Counted from the first letter of the stretch, positions 39,164-49,067 are shown. The stretch is DNA of 64,000 nt from BJGV01 sp964194745 (GCA_965248035.1 OZ252054.1:930001-994000), one strand, 5' to 3'. Program-made: numbers and translations. The notes: generated by a model from the letters alone, not told the origin.

Positions 39164-40549
39164 CTACCTCTCATGATCTTTATTGCTACCAATACTTATC
39201 AGTTGATCCGCAGCACCATCAATTGGTGAGGCAATCAAGCGTTCGATTTCATTAATCAAACGATGATAGTTAGTAAGCGCACGGATATACAGAACTTGGT
39301 TCTGGAACAGGGTGCGCTGTGCATCAAGCATTTCTAGGAAACTAAATCTGCCTAACTCGTAACCTTTATTAGCTATGTCGAAAGAACTTCTGGCTCCAGG
39401 TAATACCTCATCATGCAGTACTTTGATTTCGTTCTGTGCTGCTAACAAAGCCTCATAGGCTCTTGTAAGTTCGGATCTGATCTTTAAATCAGTTGCCGAT
39501 TGCTCATCAATTGCTTTGCCCACACGCTGACTTGCAGCTTGCAGATTGCCTTGATTCAGATCGAATAATGGGATTGGTATGGATACATTTACTATGGCTG
39601 TTGTCTCATCAGCTTGTGTGTAGCGCCTGATGCCCGCACCAACCGTGATATCTGGAATACGACGCAACCTCTCAATTTCTAATAATGCTTTATGCTGTTC
39701 TATATTTTTTATGCTATGGAGTACTATGGGATTCTCATGAATACGTTGTTCTAGCACTTCAAAGGTTGGTATCTCAATACGTGATTCAAGGTCTCCTAGT
39801 ACTTCTTTGAATTGAGGGGAGGGATTTCCCCATAGTAGCGATAGTTGTTTTCGTTCTGCCACTAGATCTCGCCGTGTTTGTTCAAGTTCAATGCCGGTTG
39901 TTGAAAACGCCACTTTAGCCTTAGTTTCTTCGATGGGAGGCGCTTTGCCTGCTTCAACGCGCTTAGTAGCTGAGGTCACAACTTTCTGCGCCAGCTGCAT
40001 GTTATTCTCTGCAAGCCGTAGTCGTTCTTGTCCTGCCAGCACCTTGGTAAATACATTTGCAACACGAGCAATGAGCTCTAAGCGTTTGGATTCATATTTT
40101 CTATCCGCCAGTTCCTGGCCTATTGACGCGGCATTTATCCGAGCAGAACGTTTTCCGCCAAGTTCGATTAATTGGCTGAATCGAATCGTTGTAAATTGTG
40201 CAGCGCGGGTGTTAGGGCGCGTGTTGGCGTTGATGTCCTCCGATTCGACAGCTAGTTCTGGGTTTCGAAATTTCCCAGCCTGAATTTTTACACCTTCCCG
40301 TACGCGTACTTCTTTGGCAAAGGAAGCTAGTTCTGGGTTGTTCTGCAACATAAGATGTACGACGTCACGCAAGGTGAGATCTTTTTTCTCATCAAGCTGT
40401 GATGAGCTAGAGTGTTCTATAATCTCTTCAAGAGGTGTATTAAGAGCAGCCCCCTCAGCAATTGCTTGAGACGCGCAGCCTAGTGCCAGAATAAGTAATC
40501 CGTCTGGTATCCAGCGTCGGGTGATCGCCAACAATAAACTCAAGTTCAT
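39164..40549 (-). CDS. czcC: TolC-family outer-membrane efflux protein, CzcC
   Basis: Outer-membrane channel of the metal efflux complex. The start is ATG 40549 behind GGAGG; an in-frame GTG 12 bp upstream overlaps that ribosome site. About 461 aa, with a signal peptide (about 1-27, ...QAIA) and two repeats of the outer-membrane efflux fold (about 55-230 and 250-445), rich in coiled-coil helices. It is the second gene of the operon. Confidence 0.91.
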   Translation of the reverse strand: MNLSLLLAITRRWIPDGLLILALGCASQAIAEGAALNTPLEEIIEHSSSSQLDEKKDLTLRDVVHLMLQNNPELASFAKEVRVREGVKIQAGKFRNPELAVESEDINANTRPNTRAAQFTTIRFSQLIELGGKRSARINAASIGQELADRKYESKRLELIARVANVFTKVLAGQERLRLAENNMQLAQKVVTSATKRVEAGKAPPIEETKAKVAFSTTGIELEQTRRDLVAERKQLSLLWGNPSPQFKEVLGDLESRIEIPTFEVLEQRIHENPIVLHSIKNIEQHKALLEIERLRRIPDITVGAGIRRYTQADETTAIVNVSIPIPLFDLNQGNLQAASQRVGKAIDEQSATDLKIRSELTRAYEALLAAQNEIKVLHDEVLPGARSSFDIANKGYELGRFSFLEMLDAQRTLFQNQVLYIRALTNYHRLINEIERLIASPIDGAADQLISIGSNKDHER

Positions 40550-40699
40550 AAAAACCTCCACAAACTTTATGTATTAATGACCGGAGTAATCGTCACAATT
40601 GGTATGATGTATATGCCGGGTCTAACACAGATAAAATGCAGCAAGTACGCTCAGTGGATAACGCTCGACGTTGTTTTAGGTGAATTTAGTTCACCTACG

Positions 40700-41119
40700 C
40701 TACGTCTGAGATGGGATCGGGCGTAACTTGCAGATATAGCTTGTGATGGTATTTCGTGGAGGACGAAGGGGTGGATCCGAAATGGAGTCGGGAATGAAGT
40801 CAGAAATAAATACAGCCAAAACATCTGAACGGGTGGAGGCAGGAACGAGTAGGAGAGCAGTAAAATAAAAAGGTTGGTATTGCCCGGAAGCATGAAGGCA
40901 CAGGTGGGTAGCGGCGTCTAATTGGCTGCTATCTTTGTCAGCATCATGCTGATGTGCTTTTAGATGTGCTGTGGGATCGAGCGAAAGAACAGCGTGCTCA
41001 TGATCAAGCTCATGCGCAAACACCTCACCACTAAACGCCCAACCAAATGCGTTAGTTAGCATACTAGCAAGCATCATAAACATAATGTAGCTTCTAAGAT
41101 ATTTGGTCATCTTGTGCAT
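40700..41119 (-). CDS. Histidine-rich CzcI-like protein
   Basis: 139 aa; start uncertain (Met1 or Met4). A signal-like hydrophobic N-terminus (about 8-35) is followed by a His/Asp-rich stretch with HELDHEHAV and HLKAHQHDADKD, then a hydrophobic segment. A small His-rich protein encoded just before czcC is the position and look of CzcI, thought to modulate metal-induced expression. Similarity is judged by context and composition only. Confidence 0.6.
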   Translation of the reverse strand: MHKMTKYLRSYIMFMMLASMLTNAFGWAFSGEVFAHELDHEHAVLSLDPTAHLKAHQHDADKDSSQLDAATHLCLHASGQYQPFYFTALLLVPASTRSDVLAVFISDFIPDSISDPPLRPPRNTITSYICKLRPIPSQT

Positions 41120-41523
41120 TCAGTGCTAACCAGGATACGTACTCTTTCTTTGCATGCCTATTCTATTATTAATATTATTAGCATCAAGCAGCATTGCTGA
41201 ATCTCACTAATTTGTCAAGGTGGCGATAACGCATGTTAGAGTCCATTGGACGATTGTCGGTAGAAGAGCTAGCTCTAGTCGTTTTGTCAACCAGGCCAAG
41301 TTTAGACTCTGGACTGAAGCTACTGTGGAGCTAAGATCGCCGTACTAATCGACAGAGTGGGGCATTATTCAATGTTTTGCACTTGAGTGTCTAATACAGG
41401 TATAAACGGCATAAGCATAGGATATCTTGAGAGAGCGCACACCAGGGTACATAATTAAATGTACTGGGGCCACACATTTAATCGACGATCAGTTGGTGAG
41501 ATGACTTGTTTTGGTCTGGAATA
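41120..41523. other. Intergenic stretch between yicC and the czc operon
   Basis: About 400 bp without a recognised gene. It contains a 9-bp perfect inverted repeat ATTAAATGT (41454-41462) / ACATTTAAT (41474-41482), 42 bp downstream of the yicC stop, with no T run. The czc operon promoter should lie near 41120-41250; no match to a known operator was recognised. Confidence 0.5.
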
Positions 41524-42390
41524 CTACTCAATATTTTGCACCTGTTCTCGCATTTGCTCAATTAAGACCTTGAGCTCCATGGAAATTTTAGATACTTCTG
41601 CATCCACTGATTTTGAACCGAGTGTATTGGCTTCGCGGTTGAGTTCTTGCATCAAAAAATCTAGACGTTTGCCAACTACCCCGCCTTTGATCAGAATTCG
41701 TTCAACTTCGTCTAGATGAGTCTGCAAGCGAGATAATTCTTCGTCCACATCAATCTTGCTAGCAAACAGTGCTAGCTCCTGGCGAATACGATCATCGTCG
41801 CAATTTATCATGGCATCACTCAGCCGGGCTGTAATTTTTTCTTGAAAGGCTGTCAGCAATGCAGGGATACGTGGTAATGCTTTAGTTGCTAATTGACGCA
41901 TTTTTGCCAAGCGTTCAAGTAGATGTACCCTTAGTTTTTCACCTTCTCGGGCGCGTGCAGCAGTAAATTCATCCAGAGTAGTTTGTAGTAATTCTTTACA
42001 AAGATTGCATAAATCCTCGGCAGGTAAAACTTCGGTTTTCAGTATGCCGGGCCAGCGAAGAATATCTGCTACTCCTAGATTAGGTGAATCTGGCAGGGCT
42101 GTTCTCACAGTATGGTTTAATTCCAGCAATCTTTGCAGCAAATCAGTATTAAGCTGTTGCAGATCTTCAATGCTCGATTGCGGATAGAAGCTCATATAGC
42201 ACTCTACTTTCCCACGATTTAATCGAGCGGCCATAAGTTCGCGCATTGTAAGTTCCAGCGAACGGAATTTGTCAGGTAGGCGGAACTGAATGTCGAGATA
42301 GCGGTGATTAACCGAGCGCAATTCCAAATTCAGTGAGCCGTGGGGGGTTTCTTTAGTAGCAATTGCGTAACCAGTCATGCTGTAGATCAT
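41524..42390 (-). CDS. yicC: YicC/YloC family endoribonuclease
   Basis: 288 aa from the Met that gives MIYSMTGYA, the conserved N-terminus; a longer start adds five residues. The N-terminal YicC domain includes ELRSVNHRYLDIQFRLP, and the C-terminal DUF1732 part includes KRLDFLMQELNREANTLGSK. Members of the family act as RNases in RNA turnover. It is divergent from rph, the same pairing seen in other proteobacteria. Confidence 0.93.
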   Translation of the reverse strand: MIYSMTGYAIATKETPHGSLNLELRSVNHRYLDIQFRLPDKFRSLELTMRELMAARLNRGKVECYMSFYPQSSIEDLQQLNTDLLQRLLELNHTVRTALPDSPNLGVADILRWPGILKTEVLPAEDLCNLCKELLQTTLDEFTAARAREGEKLRVHLLERLAKMRQLATKALPRIPALLTAFQEKITARLSDAMINCDDDRIRQELALFASKIDVDEELSRLQTHLDEVERILIKGGVVGKRLDFLMQELNREANTLGSKSVDAEVSKISMELKVLIEQMREQVQNIE

Positions 42391-42593
42391 GGCTAACTTA
42401 TCCACTGACGAGTTCTGAATACGTTAAAATAATAAGTATGAATTTATACGTGCCATTATCGCAAATTATGTCCACAATGGGCGCACACTCTAATTCACAA
42501 ATCTTTTTCTGATGACTTTCTCATAAATATTGTTCAATGCGGTAATAGAAAAGACACATCAGACTACACACTATCATAAAGGTTTTCATAACT

Positions 42594-43313
42594 ATGCGTC
42601 CTAGTAATCGCACTCCAGACCAGCTTCGTCCTGTTAAAATTACGCGCCATTACACGAAGCACGCAGAAGGTGCGGTGTTAATTGAGTGTGGCGACACTAA
42701 GGTGCTGTGTACTGCCAGTATAAACGAGAAAGTACCATCTTTTCTCAAGGACAGGGGGCAGGGTTGGTTAACTGCGGAGTACGGTATGCTGCCACGCTCT
42801 ACCGATGAGCGCATGCAGCGTGAAGCTGCCAAAGGTAAGCAATCTGGGCGTACTATGGAAATCCAGCGTCTTATCGGACGCGCATTGCGTTCAGTAGTAG
42901 ATCTGAAGAAGCTTGGAGAGCGGACTATCCAGATTGATTGCGATGTGATTCAGGCAGACGGCGGTACTCGTACTGCCGGCATTACTGGTGCGTTTGTCGC
43001 GCTATATGATGCAATGGAAAGACTATTGTACCAACAGCTGATAGAAAGCACGCCGATACTAGATCATGTTGCCGCCGTATCGACTGGTATTTATGAGGGC
43101 ATTCCAGTGCTCGATTTAGATTATTTGGAAGATTCTTCCTGTGATACTGATATGAACGTGGTTATGACCGGCAATTTTGGTTTGGTAGAAGTGCAGGGAA
43201 CCGCAGAGGGTGTTTCATTTAGTCGGCAGGAATTAAATGATATGTTAGATATGGCGCAGCATGGCATACAGGAACTAATCACAATTCAGAAAAAGGTGTT
43301 GGCAATAAACTAA
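42594..43313 (+). CDS. rph: Ribonuclease PH
   Basis: Phosphorolytic 3'-5' exoribonuclease that trims tRNA 3' ends. It has 239 aa with family signatures MRPSNRTPDQLRP at the start, RGQGWLTAEYGMLPRST (about 43-59) and CDVIQADGGTRTAGITGA (about 114-131). rdgB follows 14 bp later, so the two are probably co-transcribed. Confidence 0.97.
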   Translation: MRPSNRTPDQLRPVKITRHYTKHAEGAVLIECGDTKVLCTASINEKVPSFLKDRGQGWLTAEYGMLPRSTDERMQREAAKGKQSGRTMEIQRLIGRALRSVVDLKKLGERTIQIDCDVIQADGGTRTAGITGAFVALYDAMERLLYQQLIESTPILDHVAAVSTGIYEGIPVLDLDYLEDSSCDTDMNVVMTGNFGLVEVQGTAEGVSFSRQELNDMLDMAQHGIQELITIQKKVLAIN

Positions 43314-43327
43314 GTTAGTTTGCAGAG

Positions 43328-43936
43328 ATGAAGAAAATCGTTATCGCCAGCAACAACCTAGGCAAACTGCAAGAATTTCGCCATTTGCTCAAGCCTCTAG
43401 GAATTCAGGTATTACCTCAGTCTGCATTCAAAGTCACCGAAGCAGAAGAGCCTTATGATACATTCGTAGAAAATGCTCTTGCCAAGGCTCGTCATGCCAG
43501 TAAATGCACTGGATTGCCTGCACTGGCGGATGATTCCGGAATCTGCGTAGATGTCCTGAGTGGCGGGCCAGGAGTCTATTCAGCGCGCTATGCGGGAGAA
43601 CCTAAGTCAGATGAACGCAACAATCAGAAGCTGATCAAGGTGCTAAGGATCCTGCCTGATCGTAATGCCCACTATTACTGCATTATCGTGTTGGTGCGCT
43701 ATGCCGATGATCCACAACCTATCATTACCGATGGAATCTGGTACGGTAGGATCGTTCTAGAGCCACGTGGTGAAGGTGGGTTTGGTTACGATCCCTATTT
43801 TTTTCTTCCGGATCTAGGTAAGACTGCAGCTGAGCTTTCGATAGAACGAAAAAATCTAATTAGCCACCGAGGAAAAGCGTTAGCACGGCTGACTGAGCGT
43901 ATCAGGCAAGATACATTAGGTCATGTTAGAAAGTAA
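43328..43936 (+). CDS. rdgB: XTP/dITP pyrophosphatase (non-canonical purine NTP)
   Basis: Hydrolyses inosine and xanthosine triphosphates to keep them out of DNA and RNA. It has 202 aa. The N-terminal IASNNLGKLQEF contains the substrate loop, LADDSGICVDVLSGGPGVYSAR (about 66 on, shown in part as DSGICVDVL) holds the catalytic Asp, and GFGYDPYFF and SHRGKAL are conserved C-terminal motifs. It lies between rph and hemW. Confidence 0.97.
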   Translation: MKKIVIASNNLGKLQEFRHLLKPLGIQVLPQSAFKVTEAEEPYDTFVENALAKARHASKCTGLPALADDSGICVDVLSGGPGVYSARYAGEPKSDERNNQKLIKVLRILPDRNAHYYCIIVLVRYADDPQPIITDGIWYGRIVLEPRGEGGFGYDPYFFLPDLGKTAAELSIERKNLISHRGKALARLTERIRQDTLGHVRK

Positions 43937-44005
43937 TCAGAAGAAACTGGCAGATTGCTGTAGAAGCTAAGCAGCATTCTTTATCAGCTGGATATCAATT
44001 TTACT

Positions 44006-45232
44006 ATGACTGCAATAATTGCTCCTTCTGACATACTTAACTCTCAATCTCTGGGACTGAGAACGCTCCCGCCATTGAGTCTATATATTCACATTCCGTG
44101 GTGCGTGAAGAAATGTCCCTATTGCGATTTCAATTCACACGAAATTAATGGAGATATCAGTACCTTGGAGAAGGAATATGTGGCTGGGCTTACTCGCGAC
44201 CTAGAAATTGCGTTACCCCAGATTTGGGGTCGTAAAGTAGTCAGCGTTTTCTTCGGGGGCGGCACACCCAGCTTATTCAGTGCTCGATCCATTGATATGA
44301 TTCTAACCACCGTTAGGACATTGCTACCCCTGGAACATCATGCCGAGTTCTCGTTAGAAGCCAATCCTGGCACATTCGAAGCACAAAAATTTGCTGATTT
44401 TCAAGCTGCCGGAATCAATCGCCTATCTATTGGCATCCAAAGCTTTAACCCAATACACCTTCAAACGCTTGGACGTATACACAATGACAGGGAGGCACAT
44501 CGCGCAGTAGAAATTGCGCAGAGGAATTTCGACAATGTTAACATTGATCTAATGTACGCGCTTCCTAATCAGACACTAGGGGAAGCCCACAACGATATCG
44601 TGACCGCATGCGCCTTCGGAGTCCAACACATTTCCGCTTATCACCTTACGTTGGAACCAAATACGTTGTTTCATCGTTATCCGCCGCCACTACCCGACGA
44701 TAATCTATCAGCAGATATACAGTTGATGATCGAAAAAACACTCGAGAGCAACAGCTATATAAATTATGAAACTTCAGGATTTGCTCATCTTGGATATAAG
44801 TCACGTCACAATTTGAATTATTGGTTGTTTGGCGATTATCTCGGTATCGGTGCAGGTGCACACAGTAAAATCAGTTTTGCAGACAGGATTGTGCGACAGA
44901 TGCGCTATAAAAATCCTAGGGAATATCTTGTCAAAACAGCGCTGGATACGATTGTTTCAGATGTGCCAATACAAGAGCAGCATGAAGTAAGCCGTGACGA
45001 CAGGCAGTTTGAGTTCTTGATGAACGCCCTGCGGCTCACTGGAGGATTTGAGACAGGAATGTTTCAGGAGCGTACTGGCCTACCGATCACGGTCATCCAG
45101 CAACAACTTGATGAAGCGGAGCAGCGTGGACTAGTAGTGCGTGATCATCAACGCATTATGCCAACTTCTACTGGAAGGCGATTTCTCAATGATTTATTGC
45201 AGATTTTCTTGCCAGATAAAAGTGACATATAG
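44006..45232 (+). CDS. hemW: Radical SAM haem chaperone HemW (HemN-like)
   Basis: 408 aa. The radical-SAM cluster motif is C33-x3-C37-x2-C40 (WCVKKCPYCDF), with VFFGGGTPS following. HemW-type rather than coproporphyrinogen dehydrogenase: it has the short N-terminus and lacks the extra residues of HemN. The rph-rdgB-hemW order is widespread in proteobacteria. Its role is to deliver haem to membrane proteins. Confidence 0.92.
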   Translation: MTAIIAPSDILNSQSLGLRTLPPLSLYIHIPWCVKKCPYCDFNSHEINGDISTLEKEYVAGLTRDLEIALPQIWGRKVVSVFFGGGTPSLFSARSIDMILTTVRTLLPLEHHAEFSLEANPGTFEAQKFADFQAAGINRLSIGIQSFNPIHLQTLGRIHNDREAHRAVEIAQRNFDNVNIDLMYALPNQTLGEAHNDIVTACAFGVQHISAYHLTLEPNTLFHRYPPPLPDDNLSADIQLMIEKTLESNSYINYETSGFAHLGYKSRHNLNYWLFGDYLGIGAGAHSKISFADRIVRQMRYKNPREYLVKTALDTIVSDVPIQEQHEVSRDDRQFEFLMNALRLTGGFETGMFQERTGLPITVIQQQLDEAEQRGLVVRDHQRIMPTSTGRRFLNDLLQIFLPDKSDI

Positions 45233-45359
45233 ACAAAATACTTATTTCGATTTGAAAATAAAATGAGATTGCAATGAACGAACATCTAAGAAGGTACGCC
45301 TTGATTCAGCATGAGGGCGGATAGAATATCCATGGGTATGTGAAGATACTAACGAAAAA

Positions 45360-46061
45360 TCACTGATAAAATGAATCTGGAATTAGATATTTTCTCTTGA
45401 ACACCAAATCCCAGATGTCGTGGCCTAAACGCAAACCGCGTTGTTCAAATTTAGTTTGCGGCCGGTATTCCGGGTGTGGGGCGTAATCCCTTGTAGTGTT
45501 GGCGAGCTGCGGTTCATTACGCAATACTTTCAGAATTTGCCCAGCGTAGTTTTCCCAATCAGTTACAACATGGATATAGCCATCAAACTTGAGACGATTA
45601 CACAGGAGCGATATAAATTCTGGCTGGATTAATCTGCGTTTGTGATGGCGCAATTTGGGCCAAGGGTCAGGAAAGAAAATATGTACTCCGTCGAGGCTCT
45701 CTGGCAGCATCATTCGGTTCAACACTTCTACTGCATCGTGCTGGATAACACGCAAATTAGTCAATCCAAACTCTTCGATTTGTATCAGCAGACTACCCAC
45801 ACCGGGAGTGTGAACTTCGATGGCGAGATAGTCGTTTTGTGGATGTGCCTTGGCGATGGCGGCAGTAGTTTCTCCCATGCCAGAACCAATTTCAAGATAT
45901 TTTGGTGCGTTTCTACCAAAAATCTTTTCTAAGTCAAGTAGGCTTTCCGTAAACGGTATACCGTAATTTAACAACAAAGTTTTGTAGGCGCGGCGCTGGG
46001 CATTTGAAACATGCCCTTGACGAAGCACAAAGCTGCGAAGAATAGTGTGGTGTTGTGACAT
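45360..46061 (-). CDS. trmB: tRNA (guanine-N7)-methyltransferase
   Basis: Methylates G46 of tRNAs. About 233 aa from ATG 46061; a TTG start at 46112 would overlap thiG by 29 bp. SAM motif LEIGSGMGETTAAIA and the conserved IFFPDPWPKLRHHKRRL identify TrmB. It follows thiG closely and is probably read from the same transcript. Confidence 0.95.
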   Translation of the reverse strand: MSQHHTILRSFVLRQGHVSNAQRRAYKTLLLNYGIPFTESLLDLEKIFGRNAPKYLEIGSGMGETTAAIAKAHPQNDYLAIEVHTPGVGSLLIQIEEFGLTNLRVIQHDAVEVLNRMMLPESLDGVHIFFPDPWPKLRHHKRRLIQPEFISLLCNRLKFDGYIHVVTDWENYAGQILKVLRNEPQLANTTRDYAPHPEYRPQTKFEQRGLRLGHDIWDLVFKRKYLIPDSFYQ

Positions 46062-46083
46062 TTGGGGAAAAGTAGACAAGAAA

Positions 46084-46884
46084 TCATGCAGCTTTGTTTT
46101 TGCTGCTGGCAATAATGTTGTTTATTGGCGAACTAGGACTTGCGTTGTATGGTTGCTTCGTCATTCGTCCAGCCAGAAAGGCTTCACGCCCTGCCCTCAC
46201 CGCTTTTCTCATAGCAGAAGCCATCAATACCGGATTTTTCGCAGCGGCAATGGCGGTATTCATCAATACTCCATCGCAACCTAACTCCATGGAAATAGTT
46301 GCATCCGAAGCAGTACCCACACCAGCATCAACTATTACTGGAACCTTCGCATTGTTAATAATGATTTGTAAGTTCCATGGGTTTAGGATGCCCATACCGG
46401 AGCCAATCAGTGATGCTAACGGCATTATCGCAACACAGCCAATATCTTCCAGTTGCTCCGCGACGATGGGATCATCCGAGGTATATACCATTAAATGAAA
46501 TCCTTCCTTCACTAGAATTTTTGCAGCCTTAATGGTTTCCACTATATTGGGATAAAGTGTTTTTAGGTCACCTAGTACTTCTAGTTTTACCAGGCTATGG
46601 CCGTCAAGTAATTCACGGGCAAGGTGGAGAGTACGTATCGCCTCATCAGCCGTAAAGCAGCCAGCGGTATTGGGTAGCAGGGTGTATTGCGAGGGCGGTA
46701 GTAGGTCCAACAGGTTTGGCTCATCGGGACTTTGACCAATGTTGGTGCGTCGGACTGCAATAGTGATGATTTGTGCGCCGCTGGCATCGATCGCTTCACG
46801 GGTCTGGGTTAAATCTTTGTATTTACCTGTACCAATCAAAAGCCGTGAGGAATATGCTTTGTCGGAGATGTTGAGAGTGTCCAT
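46084..46884 (-). CDS. thiG: Thiazole synthase
   Basis: Forms the thiazole phosphate of thiamine from deoxyxylulose phosphate, dehydroglycine and ThiS-thiocarboxylate. It has 266 aa, a TIM barrel with SRLLIGTGKYKD near the N-terminus, the Schiff-base lysine in LVKLEVLGD (about 98) and VDAGVGTASDA. Ribosome site AGGACC precedes the start. The thiS-thiG-trmB order is compact. Confidence 0.97.
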   Translation of the reverse strand: MDTLNISDKAYSSRLLIGTGKYKDLTQTREAIDASGAQIITIAVRRTNIGQSPDEPNLLDLLPPSQYTLLPNTAGCFTADEAIRTLHLARELLDGHSLVKLEVLGDLKTLYPNIVETIKAAKILVKEGFHLMVYTSDDPIVAEQLEDIGCVAIMPLASLIGSGMGILNPWNLQIIINNAKVPVIVDAGVGTASDATISMELGCDGVLMNTAIAAAKNPVLMASAMRKAVRAGREAFLAGRMTKQPYNASPSSPINNIIASSKNKAA

Positions 46885-46936
46885 GAGGTCCTAAGTCATT
46901 TTTGCAGTGAGTGGTAGCCCTCCATAGTGAGGAAAC

Positions 46937-47152
46937 TTACCCTCCTCCTACCGCGATTACGATTTCAAGTTGGTCTCCATCCACCAACGTTTGCTCTCCA
47001 AATTCGCTACGAGGAACGATTTGGCCGTTGCGCTCAATGGCAATACGTTTGTTCATTAGTGTCATGCTCTCCAGTAATTGGTCCACACTCAAGGTGGCAT
47101 CAAAGTGATGTAGCTGACCGTTGATGATGAGTTGTATCATTTTAAAAAGCAT
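46937..47152 (-). CDS. thiS: Sulphur carrier protein ThiS
   Basis: Ubiquitin-like carrier that donates sulphur to ThiG. It has 66-71 aa depending on start: Met1 at 47152, or Met5, which gives the common MIQLIING start. The C-terminus is the required Gly-Gly (VIAVGGG). It is 52 bp upstream of thiG. No TPP riboswitch was recognised in the short gap to tRNA-Gly. Confidence 0.92.
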   Translation of the reverse strand: MLFKMIQLIINGQLHHFDATLSVDQLLESMTLMNKRIAIERNGQIVPRSEFGEQTLVDGDQLEIVIAVGGG

Positions 47153-47200
47153 ATGAGATCGGTTAAAATCAGGAACCTAAAGCCATGTTTATTTTAGCAT

Positions 47201-47274
47201 GCGGGTGTAGCTCAATGGTAGAGTAGAAGCTTCCCAAGCTTACGACGAGGGTTCGATTCCCTTCACCCGCTCCA
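47201..47274 (+). tRNA. tRNA-Gly (CCC anticodon)
   Basis: Acceptor GCGGGTG pairs with CACCCGC, and CCA is encoded (47272-47274). The anticodon loop TTCCCAA gives CCC. D-arm and T-loop (GGTTCGATT) are standard. It is divergent from thiS and 82 bp before mutY. Confidence 0.96.
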
Positions 47275-47356
47275 AATAAATTCCGATTATGGATAGGTAT
47301 TTCAAACATATGCTAGCCCACTTGAATTTTAAGAATAGTTGGGTTGTTCCTAAATT

Positions 47357-48427
47357 TTGTTTAAAGTGCGGCATTTAAACTTTTCTGCTCAACTGATTCG
47401 TTGGCAAAGAGCCCATGGGCGACACCAGCTTCCTTGGCAGAATACGCATGATCCGTATACTATCTGGCTGTCTGAGATCATGTTACAGCAAACTAGGGTA
47501 GCTACTGTCATCCCATACTATGTACGGTTTCTGCTATGTTTTCCTGACGTCAAAAGTCTTTCGCTGGCATCCCTTGACGAGGTCTTGGCTTTATGGAGTG
47601 GCTTAGGTTACTACTCGCGCGGAAGAAATTTGCACAAAACGGCACGCTTAATCGTTAGCGATCATAACGGTAAATTTCCACGAAAAATAGAGGTGATTCA
47701 ACAATTCCCTGGCATAGGTCGCTCTACCGCAGCTGCAATAGAAGTTTTTGCTTATGGAAAACGATGCGCAATACTAGATGGCAATGTCAAGCGTGTTCTT
47801 GCTCGTTACTTTGGTGTGGAGGGTTATCCTGGGGAGAAGAAGACAGAGGCTTTACTATGGAAAAAAGCTGAAGAGTTGTTACCAAAAAATAATGTCAAGG
47901 GCAATATCGAAGCATACTCTCAGGCCTTGATGGACCTTGGAGCAACCATTTGTACCCGTACTAATCCAAAATGTGTTGTATGCCCGATACAGCGAAATTG
48001 TGTTGCATTTCAGGAACATCGAGAAGATAAACTTCCTATTACCAGGCCATGCAAACCACTTTTGGTAAAAGAGACGGTGATGCTAATGATAATTAGGCGG
48101 GGTAAGATTTTGTTGGAGCGACGTTCGCCGGTAGGTATCTGGGGCGGACTCTGGTGCTTACCAGAAATGTCGGCGAATGAGAATATTTTCCTACATTGCA
48201 CTCAACGTTTTGGAATAAAAACAAAACTGTTAGCTCATATGCCGTCAATAGATCATGCTTTTACACATTTCAAGTTGCGGATCTATCCACAATCTTTACA
48301 GGCTGTTTCACAAATCTCTGCGATAAGTCAGAAAGGACGAATATGGATATCATTTGATGGAGCGCTGGAGGTGGGAATTCCTGCACCAGTAAGAAATCTT
48401 TTAAACTCAAACTATTCTCACAAATAA
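47357..48427 (+). CDS. mutY: A/G-specific adenine DNA glycosylase
   Basis: Removes adenine opposite 8-oxoguanine. It has 356 aa from TTG 47357 (GTG 47366 is an alternative). Catalytic Glu40 lies in SEIMLQQTRV. The helix-hairpin-helix is FPGIGRSTAAAIE with Asp in AILDGNVKRVLARYF. The [4Fe-4S] loop CTRTNPKCVVCPIQRNC (C-x6-C-x2-C-x5-C) is complete, and a Nudix-like C-terminal domain follows. The 5-FCL gene follows 13 bp later. Confidence 0.96.
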   Translation: MFKVRHLNFSAQLIRWQRAHGRHQLPWQNTHDPYTIWLSEIMLQQTRVATVIPYYVRFLLCFPDVKSLSLASLDEVLALWSGLGYYSRGRNLHKTARLIVSDHNGKFPRKIEVIQQFPGIGRSTAAAIEVFAYGKRCAILDGNVKRVLARYFGVEGYPGEKKTEALLWKKAEELLPKNNVKGNIEAYSQALMDLGATICTRTNPKCVVCPIQRNCVAFQEHREDKLPITRPCKPLLVKETVMLMIIRRGKILLERRSPVGIWGGLWCLPEMSANENIFLHCTQRFGIKTKLLAHMPSIDHAFTHFKLRIYPQSLQAVSQISAISQKGRIWISFDGALEVGIPAPVRNLLNSNYSHK

Positions 48428-48440
48428 ATAAGTTCAAAAA

Positions 48441-49067
48441 ATGGATACATGGCAAGAATGGAGAAAGAAACAACGTCTCGAGTTGCTAGCGCGCAGGGAG
48501 GCAGTCACCAAAGATGATCGACTTCACTGGAGTATGGCGATTACTACCTCATTGGAGCGCGGATTTCCAATACTATGGAAGAATACGGTTGGGTTTTACT
48601 GGCCCTATCGTGGAGAATATGATCCTCGTCCATTGATGAATATTATTCAGGAACGCGGTGCGACGCTTGCTTTACCAGAAGTGGAGAATAAAAACAAACT
48701 GCTACGTTTTCGTAGATGGTGGAAGGAAGCTCCAATGAAAACAGGTGCCCACAATATTCCTATTCCTGACAATACTGAATTAGTAATGTTGAACGCGATA
48801 ATAGTACCGATGCTTGGCTTTGATGCGCAAGGTTATCGACTTGGCTATGGTGGCGGTTATTATGATCGTACACTTGCTGCGATCAATCCACGTCCTCTGG
48901 TCATCGGTGTGGCATTTGAAATTCTACGGCTAGATGACATCCATCACAGACCACATGATATTGCAGTGGACTTTATTGTAACTGAGGCGGGGATTTATCG
49001 GGCGACCACTAAGGGAATGGTGATAATTTCTACCGAGAAGTGTGCATCAGAGAATATTTTGAATTAG
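48441..49067 (+). CDS. 5-formyltetrahydrofolate cyclo-ligase
   Basis: Converts 5-formyl-THF to methenyl-THF with ATP. It has 208 aa: N-terminal basic helix (EWRKKQRLELLARREAV), GFYWPYRGEYDP and the nucleotide-binding signature GYRLGYGGGYYDR (about 132-144). The same gene is often called ygfA or fau. No 6S RNA was recognised next to it. Confidence 0.93.
   Translation: MDTWQEWRKKQRLELLARREAVTKDDRLHWSMAITTSLERGFPILWKNTVGFYWPYRGEYDPRPLMNIIQERGATLALPEVENKNKLLRFRRWWKEAPMKTGAHNIPIPDNTELVMLNAIIVPMLGFDAQGYRLGYGGGYYDRTLAAINPRPLVIGVAFEILRLDDIHHRPHDIAVDFIVTEAGIYRATTKGMVIISTEKCASENILN

Noticed and set aside
41365..41382. Short echo of the yicC 3' end (reads VQNIE-stop on the minus strand)
   Set aside because: Only about 15 of 18 bases match the end of yicC at 41524-41541; too short to call a duplication.
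47153..47200. TPP riboswitch before thiS-thiG
   Set aside because: The gap to tRNA-Gly is too short and shows none of the conserved elements.
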